A DNA stretch of 15,264 nucleotides, from NCBI GenBank assembly GCA_964426355.1, contig CAYRRA010000106.1:1-15264 (forward strand), read 5' to 3'. Origin of the DNA: JAJFTV01 sp964426355. Its GTDB lineage: Bacteria > Chloroflexota > Anaerolineae > Anaerolineales > Anaerolineaceae. How positions within the stretch are numbered: position 1 is the stretch's first letter; each line of letters starts with the position of its first letter. Shown here in pieces: positions 7,585 to 13,699 of the stretch. Position numbers and translations under genes: made by a program. The notes beneath the pieces are model-generated. The model saw only the letters and a program-made list of their open reading frames with translations. It did not search any database and was not told the DNA's origin.

Positions 7585-8259
7585 TCACAGATCACTAACC
7601 CTGTCCTGCCCGGTTTGATAGGTGGATGGAGAGCTTTGCTTGCCAAAACTTGTGCCTTTCTTTCCAATCCCCATGTCGGTCAGGTTTTGTGTTTTGAACT
7701 CTTCCGGCAAATGACCGGATTCGTTGTAAGAAAGTAGAATGGTGTTACCCATTGGGTCAATCTCGACCATGCTGATGCTGCAATTGTAGATTTCAAAATT
7801 CATCCAAATCAACGGCGATACTTGCAGCACACGACAAACGAAATAACGGATGAGGTTTCCGTGGCAAATGACTGCCTCGAATTCGTTCTGCTCCCCCGCG
7901 GGTCTAAAATACCGTTCAAAAGCTTTTTCCGCCTGCCGCCGGTCGCGCGCAATTTCCTCGGATGAAATCCCTTTGATGTACTTCATTGCCAGGTAAGGCA
8001 ATGGTGGGGTGATCTCCCAAAGCAGTTCGCTCTCCTGTAAGGGTAAATCTGGGTGCGCTTCGGTGATATAGCGCGCGGTTTGCACGGCACGTAACAGCGA
8101 GCTGGTATGAATGGCTGTAAGCGGCACGGCTGCCATCCGCTCGGCGGTATGCCGCGCCTGGATGACCCCTGTGGGCGTCAAATCGTTTCCCAGCGGCTCT
8201 TTCTGATGCTCTGGGTTATATTGTCCATGCCGGATCAAATAAAGCGTACGTGCAGCCAT
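7585..8259 (-). CDS. Histidine phosphatase family protein, PGAM5-like
   Basis: The 224-residue protein has the phosphohistidine active site RHG at 10-12 (nucleophile H11), the supporting arginine in SSLLRAVQTA (R57), the acid region around E82, and the second catalytic histidine H133 in CHGNLIRYFVCR. The RHGQY start, the CHGN-IRYFVCR-LQ segment and the final GHLPEEF resemble the PGAM5 branch, which dephosphorylates proteins, more than the metabolic phosphoglycerate mutases; this is by eye only. The family fold ends near residue 188. Residues 190-224 are polar, repetitive and unlike the family, and are encoded at the edge of a low-complexity spacer. AAGGA lies six bases before the ATG. It is transcribed alone, divergently from the DegV genes. 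Confidence 0.88.
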   Translation of the reverse strand: MAARTLYLIRHGQYNPEHQKEPLGNDLTPTGVIQARHTAERMAAVPLTAIHTSSLLRAVQTARYITEAHPDLPLQESELLWEITPPLPYLAMKYIKGISSEEIARDRRQAEKAFERYFRPAGEQNEFEAVICHGNLIRYFVCRVLQVSPLIWMNFEIYNCSISMVEIDPMGNTILLSYNESGHLPEEFKTQNLTDMGIGKKGTSFGKQSSPSTYQTGQDRVSDL

Positions 8260-8448
8260 CTCTCGTCCTTTTCACATCGCCCACATCGGGTATCACAGGG
8301 TTTGTTAGTGTTGATTTTAATGTATTTCACCCGGTTCTGCATGGAATGGATATGAAATCTGTTTTTACCGTGAGCCGCCCTTCCATCCTTTCAGGTATGT
8401 GGTAAACAGATGTTATGCGGTGAAAAACGATTGGATTTAAAGACCGTC

Positions 8449-8477
8449 TTGAAAAATGGTGTTACAAAGCGCATAAT
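8449..8477 (+). promoter_or_regulatory. Predicted promoter of the first DegV gene
   Basis: TTGAAA at 8449-8454 and CATAAT at 8472-8477 are separated by 17 bases. The start would be near 8484, about 33 nt before the ATG at 8517. A purine-rich GAAGGGGTGG (8494-8503) lies in between but ends 13 or more bases from the start codon, further than usual. Confidence 0.5.
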
Positions 8478-8516
8478 CAAGTATAACTATTTTGAAGGGG
8501 TGGTGTTTTAGTAGAT

Positions 8517-9374
8517 ATGAACGATATAGCAATTGTTACCGATACCGGCGCTTACTTGCCCACCGATCTCGCTGCAAAATATGACATTCATACCGTTCCA
8601 TTTCAAATCATTTGGGATGGAATCACGTACCGCGATGTGGAAGATATTTCAGCCGAAGGCTTTTACAACAAGCTGGAAACCGCCAGGATCATGCCCAGCA
8701 CATCCCAACCTTCTCCGGCTGCATTTGAAGAAATGTACGCGCGTCTGCTGGGTGAAGGCAAGGAAATTTTAAGCATCCATACCTCGTCCAGGCTGTCTGG
8801 AACGCTGAACTCCGCCGCGCAGGCGGCTGCCAGTTTCAAAAACGCATCTATTCAGCTTGTAGACTCGCTCACCACCGCCATGGAATTAGGGTTTCACATC
8901 TTAGCTGCAGCGCGAGCGGTCAATGCGGGGCACAGCCTGTCGGAATGCAAAGTCGTTGCCGAACAGGCGCGTCACTCTTCCGGCATCTACTTCGTCGTGG
9001 AAACGCTGGAGTTCCTGCGCAGGGGCGGACGCATTGGCGGGGGAGCGGCATTTCTCGGTCAGCTCATCGGGTTGAAACCCGTTCTGTCCGTCAATAACGG
9101 TTTAATCGTGGCTGCGGCAAAGGTGCGCACCAGCATCCGCGCCGTTGAGCGTATGCTTGAGCTGATCGAAGATAAAATCAAAGGTCACAGCGCAGTGCAC
9201 ATCTGCGCTGTGCATGCCAATGCACCCGAACAGGCGCAAATCCTGCTGGAGAAAGCCACACAACGCTTCCGCCAGTATGGAATTATCGAGGCATTCACCT
9301 CCGGCGTCAGCCCAGCCATCGGGGTGCATGCTGGTCCCGGAACCACTGGCATTGCCTTTTATTACGAGCACTAA
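8517..9374 (+). CDS. DegV family protein, copy 1 (fatty-acid-binding)
   Basis: DegV proteins bind a fatty acid between two alpha/beta domains. In Firmicutes the related FakB presents the fatty acid to the kinase FakA for phosphorylation. The 285-residue length is normal. Visible motifs are IVTDTG at 6-11, TSQPSP at 62-67, HTSSRLSGT at 88-96 (backbone and hydroxyl groups that hold the carboxylate), LEFLRRGGRIGG at 164-175, and the closing GVHAGPGTTGIAFY segment. It is soluble with no signal peptide. The only upstream ribosome-binding-like sequence is unusually far, and no alternative in-frame start lies nearer to it. A second DegV gene follows after 78 bases. No fatty acid kinase gene is in the window, so a FakB role is inference. 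Confidence 0.92.
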   Translation: MNDIAIVTDTGAYLPTDLAAKYDIHTVPFQIIWDGITYRDVEDISAEGFYNKLETARIMPSTSQPSPAAFEEMYARLLGEGKEILSIHTSSRLSGTLNSAAQAAASFKNASIQLVDSLTTAMELGFHILAAARAVNAGHSLSECKVVAEQARHSSGIYFVVETLEFLRRGGRIGGGAAFLGQLIGLKPVLSVNNGLIVAAAKVRTSIRAVERMLELIEDKIKGHSAVHICAVHANAPEQAQILLEKATQRFRQYGIIEAFTSGVSPAIGVHAGPGTTGIAFYYEH

Positions 9375-9415
9375 ACACACGTCGCACTCACATCTTTTAC
9401 CGCTATCTGATATGA

Positions 9416-9444
9416 TTGAAACCACCTTATTGTTGAGAGATAAA
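9416..9444 (+). promoter_or_regulatory. Possible promoter of the second DegV gene
   Basis: TTGAAA at 9416-9421 and GATAAA at 9439-9444 are 17 bases apart. The start would fall at about 9451, essentially on the ATG at 9453, implying a leaderless transcript. This fits the lack of a clear ribosome-binding site, but the -10 box is weak and co-transcription with the first gene is equally possible. Confidence 0.3.
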
Positions 9445-9452
9445 AGACCTTG

Positions 9453-10325
9453 ATGAACAAAGTTGCTATCGTTACCGATTCCGGTGCGAATCTATCCCCT
9501 ACGATGTGTGCAGATTACCCCATTTATCAGGTTCCCTTTCAATTAGCTTGGGGAGGACAGGTTTACCAGGACGGGATTAACATTCAACCCGCAGATTTCT
9601 ACAAAAGGCTGCAATCCGACAAAGAATTTCCAACCACGTCGCAGCCTGCCCCAAAAACATTCTTTGAAATCTTCAAATCGTTGATCGACCAGGGATACCA
9701 TATCCTGGGTGTTTTCACCAGTTCTAAACTGTCCAGCACCTTCGATTCTGCGTTGCAAGCCTGCAAAGCCCTTCCCGGAGCGCTCATTCAATTTGTCGAC
9801 TCAGGCAGCACGGCAATGGAACTCGGTTTCCATGTCCTGGCTGCTGCACAGGCAGCCGTTGCCGGTGCTACGTTGACGGAATGCAAAAAAATCGCCGAAA
9901 AGGCACGCTTGCACACTGGCATCTATTTTGTCGTTAACACACTGGACTATCTACAACGCGGCGGGCGCATTGGCGGTGCAACTGCCTTTCTGGGCAACCT
10001 GCTCAGCATCAAACCTATCCTGCACGTGATGAATGGTCGCGTGGAAGCCGTGGGAAAGGTGCGCACCATGCGCAAAGCCATCGAAACACTCCTGGAAAAA
10101 GTCGCCGAACGTATAAAGGGCAATAACCCCGCCACGTTGACCGCCTTATACGCTAACGAACCAGAACGCGCTGAGGATTTATTGGAATTCGCCCTCCAAC
10201 ATTTTAACACCGACCCGGCTATTCAAATCAAAAAGGCTTACTGCCATTGCATCAGCCCGGTGATTGGCGCACACACCGGTCCGGATGGTGTCGGCTTGGC
10301 GTATATGACCGGAATGGCACCCTGA
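9453..10325 (+). CDS. DegV family protein, copy 2 (fatty-acid-binding)
   Basis: This 290-residue protein aligns with the preceding DegV gene over its whole length and by eye is roughly half identical. Motifs are IVTDSG at 5-10, TSQPAP at 62-67, FTSSKLSST at 88-96 (the usual Gly replaced by Ser), LDYLQRGGRIGG at 164-175, and AHTGPDGVGLAYM near the end. Differences in residues that line the pocket suggest the two copies prefer different acyl chains, as FakB1 and FakB2 do; that is inference. A TTG one codon earlier could also start translation, but the ATG is more likely. No strong ribosome-binding site is seen. It is convergent with the tungstate transport operon. Confidence 0.92.
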   Translation: MNKVAIVTDSGANLSPTMCADYPIYQVPFQLAWGGQVYQDGINIQPADFYKRLQSDKEFPTTSQPAPKTFFEIFKSLIDQGYHILGVFTSSKLSSTFDSALQACKALPGALIQFVDSGSTAMELGFHVLAAAQAAVAGATLTECKKIAEKARLHTGIYFVVNTLDYLQRGGRIGGATAFLGNLLSIKPILHVMNGRVEAVGKVRTMRKAIETLLEKVAERIKGNNPATLTALYANEPERAEDLLEFALQHFNTDPAIQIKKAYCHCISPVIGAHTGPDGVGLAYMTGMAP

Positions 10326-10472
10326 ACGGATCATCCGTTTCATGTCGTCCGCTAATTTTTGACCATAACCCGTGATTCGGGTTGGTTTTCCGGTTTCAAC
10401 ACGCACCGGTTGCTGCTTCACCCCCCAGGAATCCACCCTGTCTCTGGAGACAACCCCGTCATCTTGAATTCA
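10326..10472. other. Convergent intergenic region with small inverted repeats
   Basis: The two convergent operons are separated by 147 bases holding AACGG-N5-CCGTT just after the DegV stop, and AACCCG (10367-10372) with CGGGTT (10378-10383) followed by GGTTTT. Either might weakly end transcription of the DegV genes, but neither has a proper T run. Confidence 0.35.
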
Positions 10473-10484
10473 TCAAAAGATGAC
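10458..10484. repeat. Inverted repeat overlapping the end of the 72-aa gene
   Basis: GTCATCTT (10458-10465) and AAGATGAC (10477-10484) pair perfectly across an 11-base loop that includes the minus-strand stop codon. There is no T run after it on either strand. The GTCATCTTGAA end differs by one base from the complement of 7447-7457, suggesting a shared dispersed repeat. Confidence 0.5.
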
Positions 10485-10691
10485 AATCGCATCCAGTTGT
10501 TGCAGATGTGGCTGTACGCTTTTCATCCACCAGCCGCTAACTGCCCCTGTGAGCAGTTCATAGACCAGAACCAGTGTCGGTATGAGGAAGACTAGCAAAA
10601 GAAGCAGCGCTTTATATCGCAGATCGTGCCCAAAGTCTGCATCTTCAGGGATATCGTTTTCCGGCTGTACGCCGTCGGGTTCAAAATCCAT
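10473..10691 (-). CDS. Small single-pass membrane protein of unknown function (72 aa)
   Basis: I do not recognise a family. Residues 1-22 are very acidic (about nine Asp/Glu), residues 27-48 form one strongly hydrophobic helix (ALLLLLVFLIPTLVLVYELL), and a short tail with WWMK follows. By the positive-inside rule the acidic N-terminus should face outward and the RYK at 25-27 weakens this, so orientation is unclear. It starts four bases after the stop of the Mop gene and has no ribosome-binding site of its own, so it is probably translated by coupling. Its place at the end of the tungstate operon hints at a link with the transporter, but this is inference. It could also be a chance frame, though the clean membrane segment argues against that. 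Confidence 0.55.
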   Translation of the reverse strand: MDFEPDGVQPENDIPEDADFGHDLRYKALLLLLVFLIPTLVLVYELLTGAVSGWWMKSVQPHLQQLDAIVIF

Positions 10692-10695
10692 CCAA

Positions 10696-10905
10696 TTAAT
10701 CGACTGCCATCATCACGTTGGATGCTTTAATAATCGCGTAAGCTTCTTTTCCTTCCTTCAAGCCCAGGTTTTCCGCTGATTCAATCGTGATAATCGATGT
10801 AATCTGGTCACCGCCGGGCAATTCCAGCACAACCTCAACATTCACTGCCCCTTTTGTCACTTTAACAATCTTCCCCTTGAGCGTGTTGCGTGCACTGATT
10901 TTCAT
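10696..10905 (-). CDS. mop: Mop (TOBE) domain molybdate/tungstate-binding protein, molbindin-like
   Basis: This 69-residue protein is a single Mop/TOBE domain, the length expected for molbindins, which assemble into hexamers and bind molybdate or tungstate at subunit interfaces in the cytosol as a buffer or store. The signature is complete: MKISARNTLKGKIVKVTKGAVNVEVVLEL-type start (key SARN at 4-7 and KGAVN at 18-22), ITSIITIESAENLGL, then the AYAIIKASNVMMAVD end. The ribosome-binding site AAGGAGGT at 10920-10913, seven bases before the ATG, is the strongest in the window, suggesting abundant synthesis. It follows wtpB by 54 bases, in agreement with a molybdate/tungstate role. Confidence 0.92.
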   Translation of the reverse strand: MKISARNTLKGKIVKVTKGAVNVEVVLELPGGDQITSIITIESAENLGLKEGKEAYAIIKASNVMMAVD

Positions 10906-10959
10906 GATCGATACCTCCTTCTGCCAATAAGTATATAAATTTTACCGCAATAATCCCTC

Positions 10960-11745
10960 TTATTCTCCCTCTTTGCGCGGAAGCAGCAGAAAACGCAGGA
11001 TGCTGAAAACAATCAGCGAGCACAGGATCAGCACTGCAGCAATGGGCAGCGCAGAAGCCAACCCAAACCCGCTAAAACGCTCGAAAACCAGTACGGGCAC
11101 AATTTTTGGATGATAAGCCAAAATCACCACCGCTCCAAACTCGCTGATGCCGCGCGCCCACATCATCAACGCGCCAGCCGTAATGCCGCGCCCCGCCAGG
11201 GGTAGGGAAATATGCCAAAACGCCTGCCAGGGACTTGCTCCATCAGTCATCGCCACCGCCTCCAGCTCCGGGTCAATCAGCGCAAAGGCTTCACGGCTGG
11301 TATTCACCAGAAACGGGAGACTGACAAACATCATAGCTACCACGATACCCGCCAGGTTATCGGTGAAGGTAACGCCCATTTTCAAAAAGAACTGCCCCAG
11401 GATACCCTGCCTGCCGAACACCATCAGAAGCGCAATACCCGCAGCAGTATGCGGAATCACTACGGGCAAGTTGATGACCGCCTCCACCAGTCTTTTTCCA
11501 CGAAAGGTGCAGCGCGCTAACAGATATGCCAGCGGCACGCCACCGGTCAGAGCAATCGCCGTGGCAATTACCCCGGCGAAAAAGGTCAACCCGATAGAAC
11601 GCCCCACCTGGGGGTCGAAAACGGTCTGCCACAATTGCGCAGGCGTTACGCTGAGCAGCGTTGCCAAAAGCGGCAGGAGGATGAAGATCAGTAATCCCCC
11701 AGCCAGCAGAGCAGCGATCAGGTAAAAACCACGCCTGCGCTTCAT
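10960..11745 (-). CDS. wtpB: Tungstate/molybdate ABC transporter permease WtpB
   Basis: This 261-residue polytopic membrane protein is the permease of an oxyanion importer. A basic N-terminus (MKRRR) precedes the first helix (8-31); further helices lie at about 52-78, 88-112, 130-150, 185-210 and 230-256. The EAA loop that contacts the ATPase is at about 162-181 (EAVAMTDGASPWQAFWHISL). The segment LPVVIPHTAAGIALL (93-107) is characteristic of the WtpB/ModB group, and the partner gene points to WtpB. GGAG lies six bases before the ATG, which starts three bases after the wtpA stop. An energising ATPase (WtpC) would be required and is not encoded in this window. Confidence 0.9.
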   Translation of the reverse strand: MKRRRGFYLIAALLAGGLLIFILLPLLATLLSVTPAQLWQTVFDPQVGRSIGLTFFAGVIATAIALTGGVPLAYLLARCTFRGKRLVEAVINLPVVIPHTAAGIALLMVFGRQGILGQFFLKMGVTFTDNLAGIVVAMMFVSLPFLVNTSREAFALIDPELEAVAMTDGASPWQAFWHISLPLAGRGITAGALMMWARGISEFGAVVILAYHPKIVPVLVFERFSGFGLASALPIAAVLILCSLIVFSILRFLLLPRKEGE

Positions 11746-11748
11746 CAG

Positions 11749-12918
11749 CTACTCCGACCAGGGGATGGACACGCTTTGTAATATGGCAGGCAAGTTTTCA
11801 TACTGATACGCGATGGGCGGGTTGAACATCGGATGATAATCTGCTTCCATCACAGCCTGCCCTTCCTCGCTCAATAAAAACGCGATAAACTCAGCCGCTT
11901 CCTCCGGATGCGGCGCGTTGCTGGGGATCGTAATTCCGTACCCGATACGTTCACCGATGAATTCCGGCTTGACGCTGGCAAAACGCTGAAAATCCAACAT
12001 GACACGCACCTTTGAATATTCATCTGCGTATTCCTCAGAACTCATATTGAGCAGGTCGGGCAATTCAATCATCTTCAAATCATGCTGCATGGCTACGCTT
12101 TTATACTCAAACGCATAATCCAGGTCGCCGCTTTGCAGCAGGGCAATCAGTTGAATGCTGGCGCCGCGCAAAACCACGTGGGAATCCGGGCGCGTCTCCA
12201 GAATTTCCGGTACGGTGATCCATGTTTCCACATCATCGTAAAAGATAGTAACAGGAGTGGTAAATTGATCCCTGTACATTGCGCTGAACAGTCTGGGGTA
12301 CTGATACTGCTCCTCTGCCAGGGCAAAAACCATCAGCGCGCGGTATCCGGCTGCATCAAAGCGCGGGTCGGAAAGCCCCACACGCACATTCGGGCGGGTG
12401 AGAACCTCATACCAGTTTTCCGTGTTGACCTCACCGGCATATTTACTCTTATCTGTATATGCCAGCACCAGTTCATTGCTGGCAAAGCGGATATACCAGT
12501 TCGCATACGGATTTCCGCTCTCGGGGTCAATTGTATCGTACATCAACATCGGGATCAGCGCATGGTCGGCGGTTGCCACCACATCGATTTCTTTATGAAT
12601 ATCGGTCACGTGCCGGATCACCTGGATGCTGCCGTGACATTCGTTCAGCACGTCAATATCAGGGTGCTGCGCTTCAAAAGCGGTTTCAATATCCGCAAAA
12701 GGGATGATCAGGCTGCCGGCGCAAAAGACGATCAGCGGTGTTTTGGAACTGTCAGTCTGCTGACCGGCTTCCTCAGCCAGTGCATCGCTTTGCCGTGTGG
12801 CTGCGCAGCCCGATAACAATTGCAAACCAACCAGGCAACACATCACAACCGAAATCGTTGAAAGTAAGTTTTTTGTCATGGGTTTTTCCCTGGCGGCTAT
12901 CGTTCCTTGCCCAGCCAT
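11749..12918 (-). CDS. wtpA: Tungstate/molybdate-binding lipoprotein WtpA
   Basis: This is the extracytoplasmic binding protein of a Wtp-type importer. The lipobox LLSGC gives lipid attachment at Cys38 (numbering from 12918). Family motifs are AGSLIIPF (67-74), HPDIDV (85-90), GSIQVIRHVTD (96-106), the ATADHALIP segment (115-123), SNELVLAYTDKSKY (147-160), SDPRFDAAGYRA and DYAFEYKSVAMQH. In archaeal WtpA/ModA crystal structures one Asp and one Glu complete an octahedral site around the oxyanion, and candidates are present in the last two motifs. Start choice is open. The ATG at 12918 overlaps the methyltransferase stop (TAATG) with GGAGG three bases upstream. The ATG at 12879 has AGGG eight bases upstream and would leave a signal peptide of ordinary length (Cys25). 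Length 389 or 376 residues. Confidence 0.92.
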   Translation of the reverse strand: MAGQGTIAAREKPMTKNLLSTISVVMCCLVGLQLLSGCAATRQSDALAEEAGQQTDSSKTPLIVFCAGSLIIPFADIETAFEAQHPDIDVLNECHGSIQVIRHVTDIHKEIDVVATADHALIPMLMYDTIDPESGNPYANWYIRFASNELVLAYTDKSKYAGEVNTENWYEVLTRPNVRVGLSDPRFDAAGYRALMVFALAEEQYQYPRLFSAMYRDQFTTPVTIFYDDVETWITVPEILETRPDSHVVLRGASIQLIALLQSGDLDYAFEYKSVAMQHDLKMIELPDLLNMSSEEYADEYSKVRVMLDFQRFASVKPEFIGERIGYGITIPSNAPHPEEAAEFIAFLLSEEGQAVMEADYHPMFNPPIAYQYENLPAILQSVSIPWSE

Positions 12919-13556
12919 TATCCTCCATTTTGTGATAACTTTTGAGCGGCAATAAACAAATTAGGCGGCGATGGGTATAAATTCTCTGTCTTCACAATAC
13001 AAAAACCGGCGTTTTGGACTGTTTTTGTTAATGAATCAACCGTCAGGAATCTTGCATAGGGGAGGACACCAAGTTTCATCATCAGTTTCAACGCACCATT
13101 TTTTATGCTTTTCGTCTCGCCCAAGCAATCGGTCACCGACAAAAAGAAACCGCCTTGTGGAAGCATCGCATAGAAACGCTGTAACAGTGCATCTAAATCT
13201 TTCACAAAATAAAGTACGTTAAACGCTGCAATCACATTGTATGAACCAGCCCGTATTCGTTTATCGTCCAGGTCGCTCACCGAATATTGAATGTTGGTCA
13301 CACCCATCTCATGTGCCTTCCGGATGGCGTTCTGGATCATGTTTTCAGAGAGATCAATCGCCGTGATGGTATCAACATACTGCGCAATGGCATTTGTGAT
13401 CAAGCCCGTCCCGCACCCGAAGTCCAGGACTTTTGAATCCCTGCTCAAATACGCTGTGGTTAAAGCAATCGTATCACGATATGCTTTTCCATACGTCTTC
13501 GTCACATTCCTGTCGTACTGATCGGCGGATTTATTCCAGAATTCTTTTGCTTTCAT
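12918..13556 (-). CDS. Class I SAM-dependent methyltransferase
   Basis: The 212-residue protein has the small-molecule-type methyltransferase fold. Motif I is VLDFGCGTG at 43-51, the acidic residue that holds the SAM ribose is D68 in TAIDLSENM, the post-II segment YSVSDLDD is at 91-98, and NVIAAFNVLYFVKD lies at 107-120. The substrate cannot be read from sequence. No metal-binding cysteine cluster like that of arsenite methyltransferases is seen. Its stop overlaps the outer wtpA start (TAATG), which suggests co-translation with the tungstate transporter. Only a weak GGAA lies eight bases before its ATG, and an upstream hairpin could mask it. Homologues next to metal or cofactor genes would be needed to suggest a role. 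Confidence 0.85.
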   Translation of the reverse strand: MKAKEFWNKSADQYDRNVTKTYGKAYRDTIALTTAYLSRDSKVLDFGCGTGLITNAIAQYVDTITAIDLSENMIQNAIRKAHEMGVTNIQYSVSDLDDKRIRAGSYNVIAAFNVLYFVKDLDALLQRFYAMLPQGGFFLSVTDCLGETKSIKNGALKLMMKLGVLPYARFLTVDSLTKTVQNAGFCIVKTENLYPSPPNLFIAAQKLSQNGG

Positions 13557-13699
13557 TTGTGATTTTCCAGAAAAACTAACGTTGGTTTTTGCGACAATAC
13601 TTACGCCGGACAGGTATTTTCCCAGGTTTTTCGCTGGAAAAAGCCTGTCCGGGTTGTAAACGATCCAAAAATCTGCAACAAAAGAGGGTCTGGCAATGC
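13557..13699 (-). promoter_or_regulatory. Structured spacer, candidate regulatory leader of the methyltransferase-wtpAB operon
   Basis: On the minus-strand RNA, CCGGACAGG (13652-13644) pairs perfectly with CCTGTCCGG (13614-13606), and inside it TTTTTCCAG pairs with CTGGGAAAA with one bulge. This makes a 47-nt hairpin with no T run, so it is not an intrinsic terminator. The same TTTTCCAG (13641-13634) is also perfectly complementary to CTGGAAAA at 13570-13563, which contains the weak ribosome-binding site of the methyltransferase. The two foldings exclude each other. I do not recognise the known molybdenum cofactor riboswitch consensus. Regulation is inference. Confidence 0.35.

Noticed and set aside
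7447..7600. CRISPR array in the repetitive tract
   Set aside because: The ATCAC/CACAT units are short and irregular, with no constant-length repeats or unique spacers.
7234..7737. 167-codon plus-strand frame across the spacer and the phosphatase 3' end
   Set aside because: Product is low-complexity (Pro, Thr, His repeats) and half of it is antisense to the phosphatase gene; the ATG lacks a ribosome-binding site.
12082..12816. 244-codon plus-strand frame opposite wtpA
   Set aside because: wtpA motifs are unambiguous on the other strand; this frame has none and is a shadow.
13606..13652. Strong hairpin considered as an intrinsic terminator of the lipoprotein gene
   Set aside because: No T run follows it on either strand; reported instead as a possible regulatory or stability structure.
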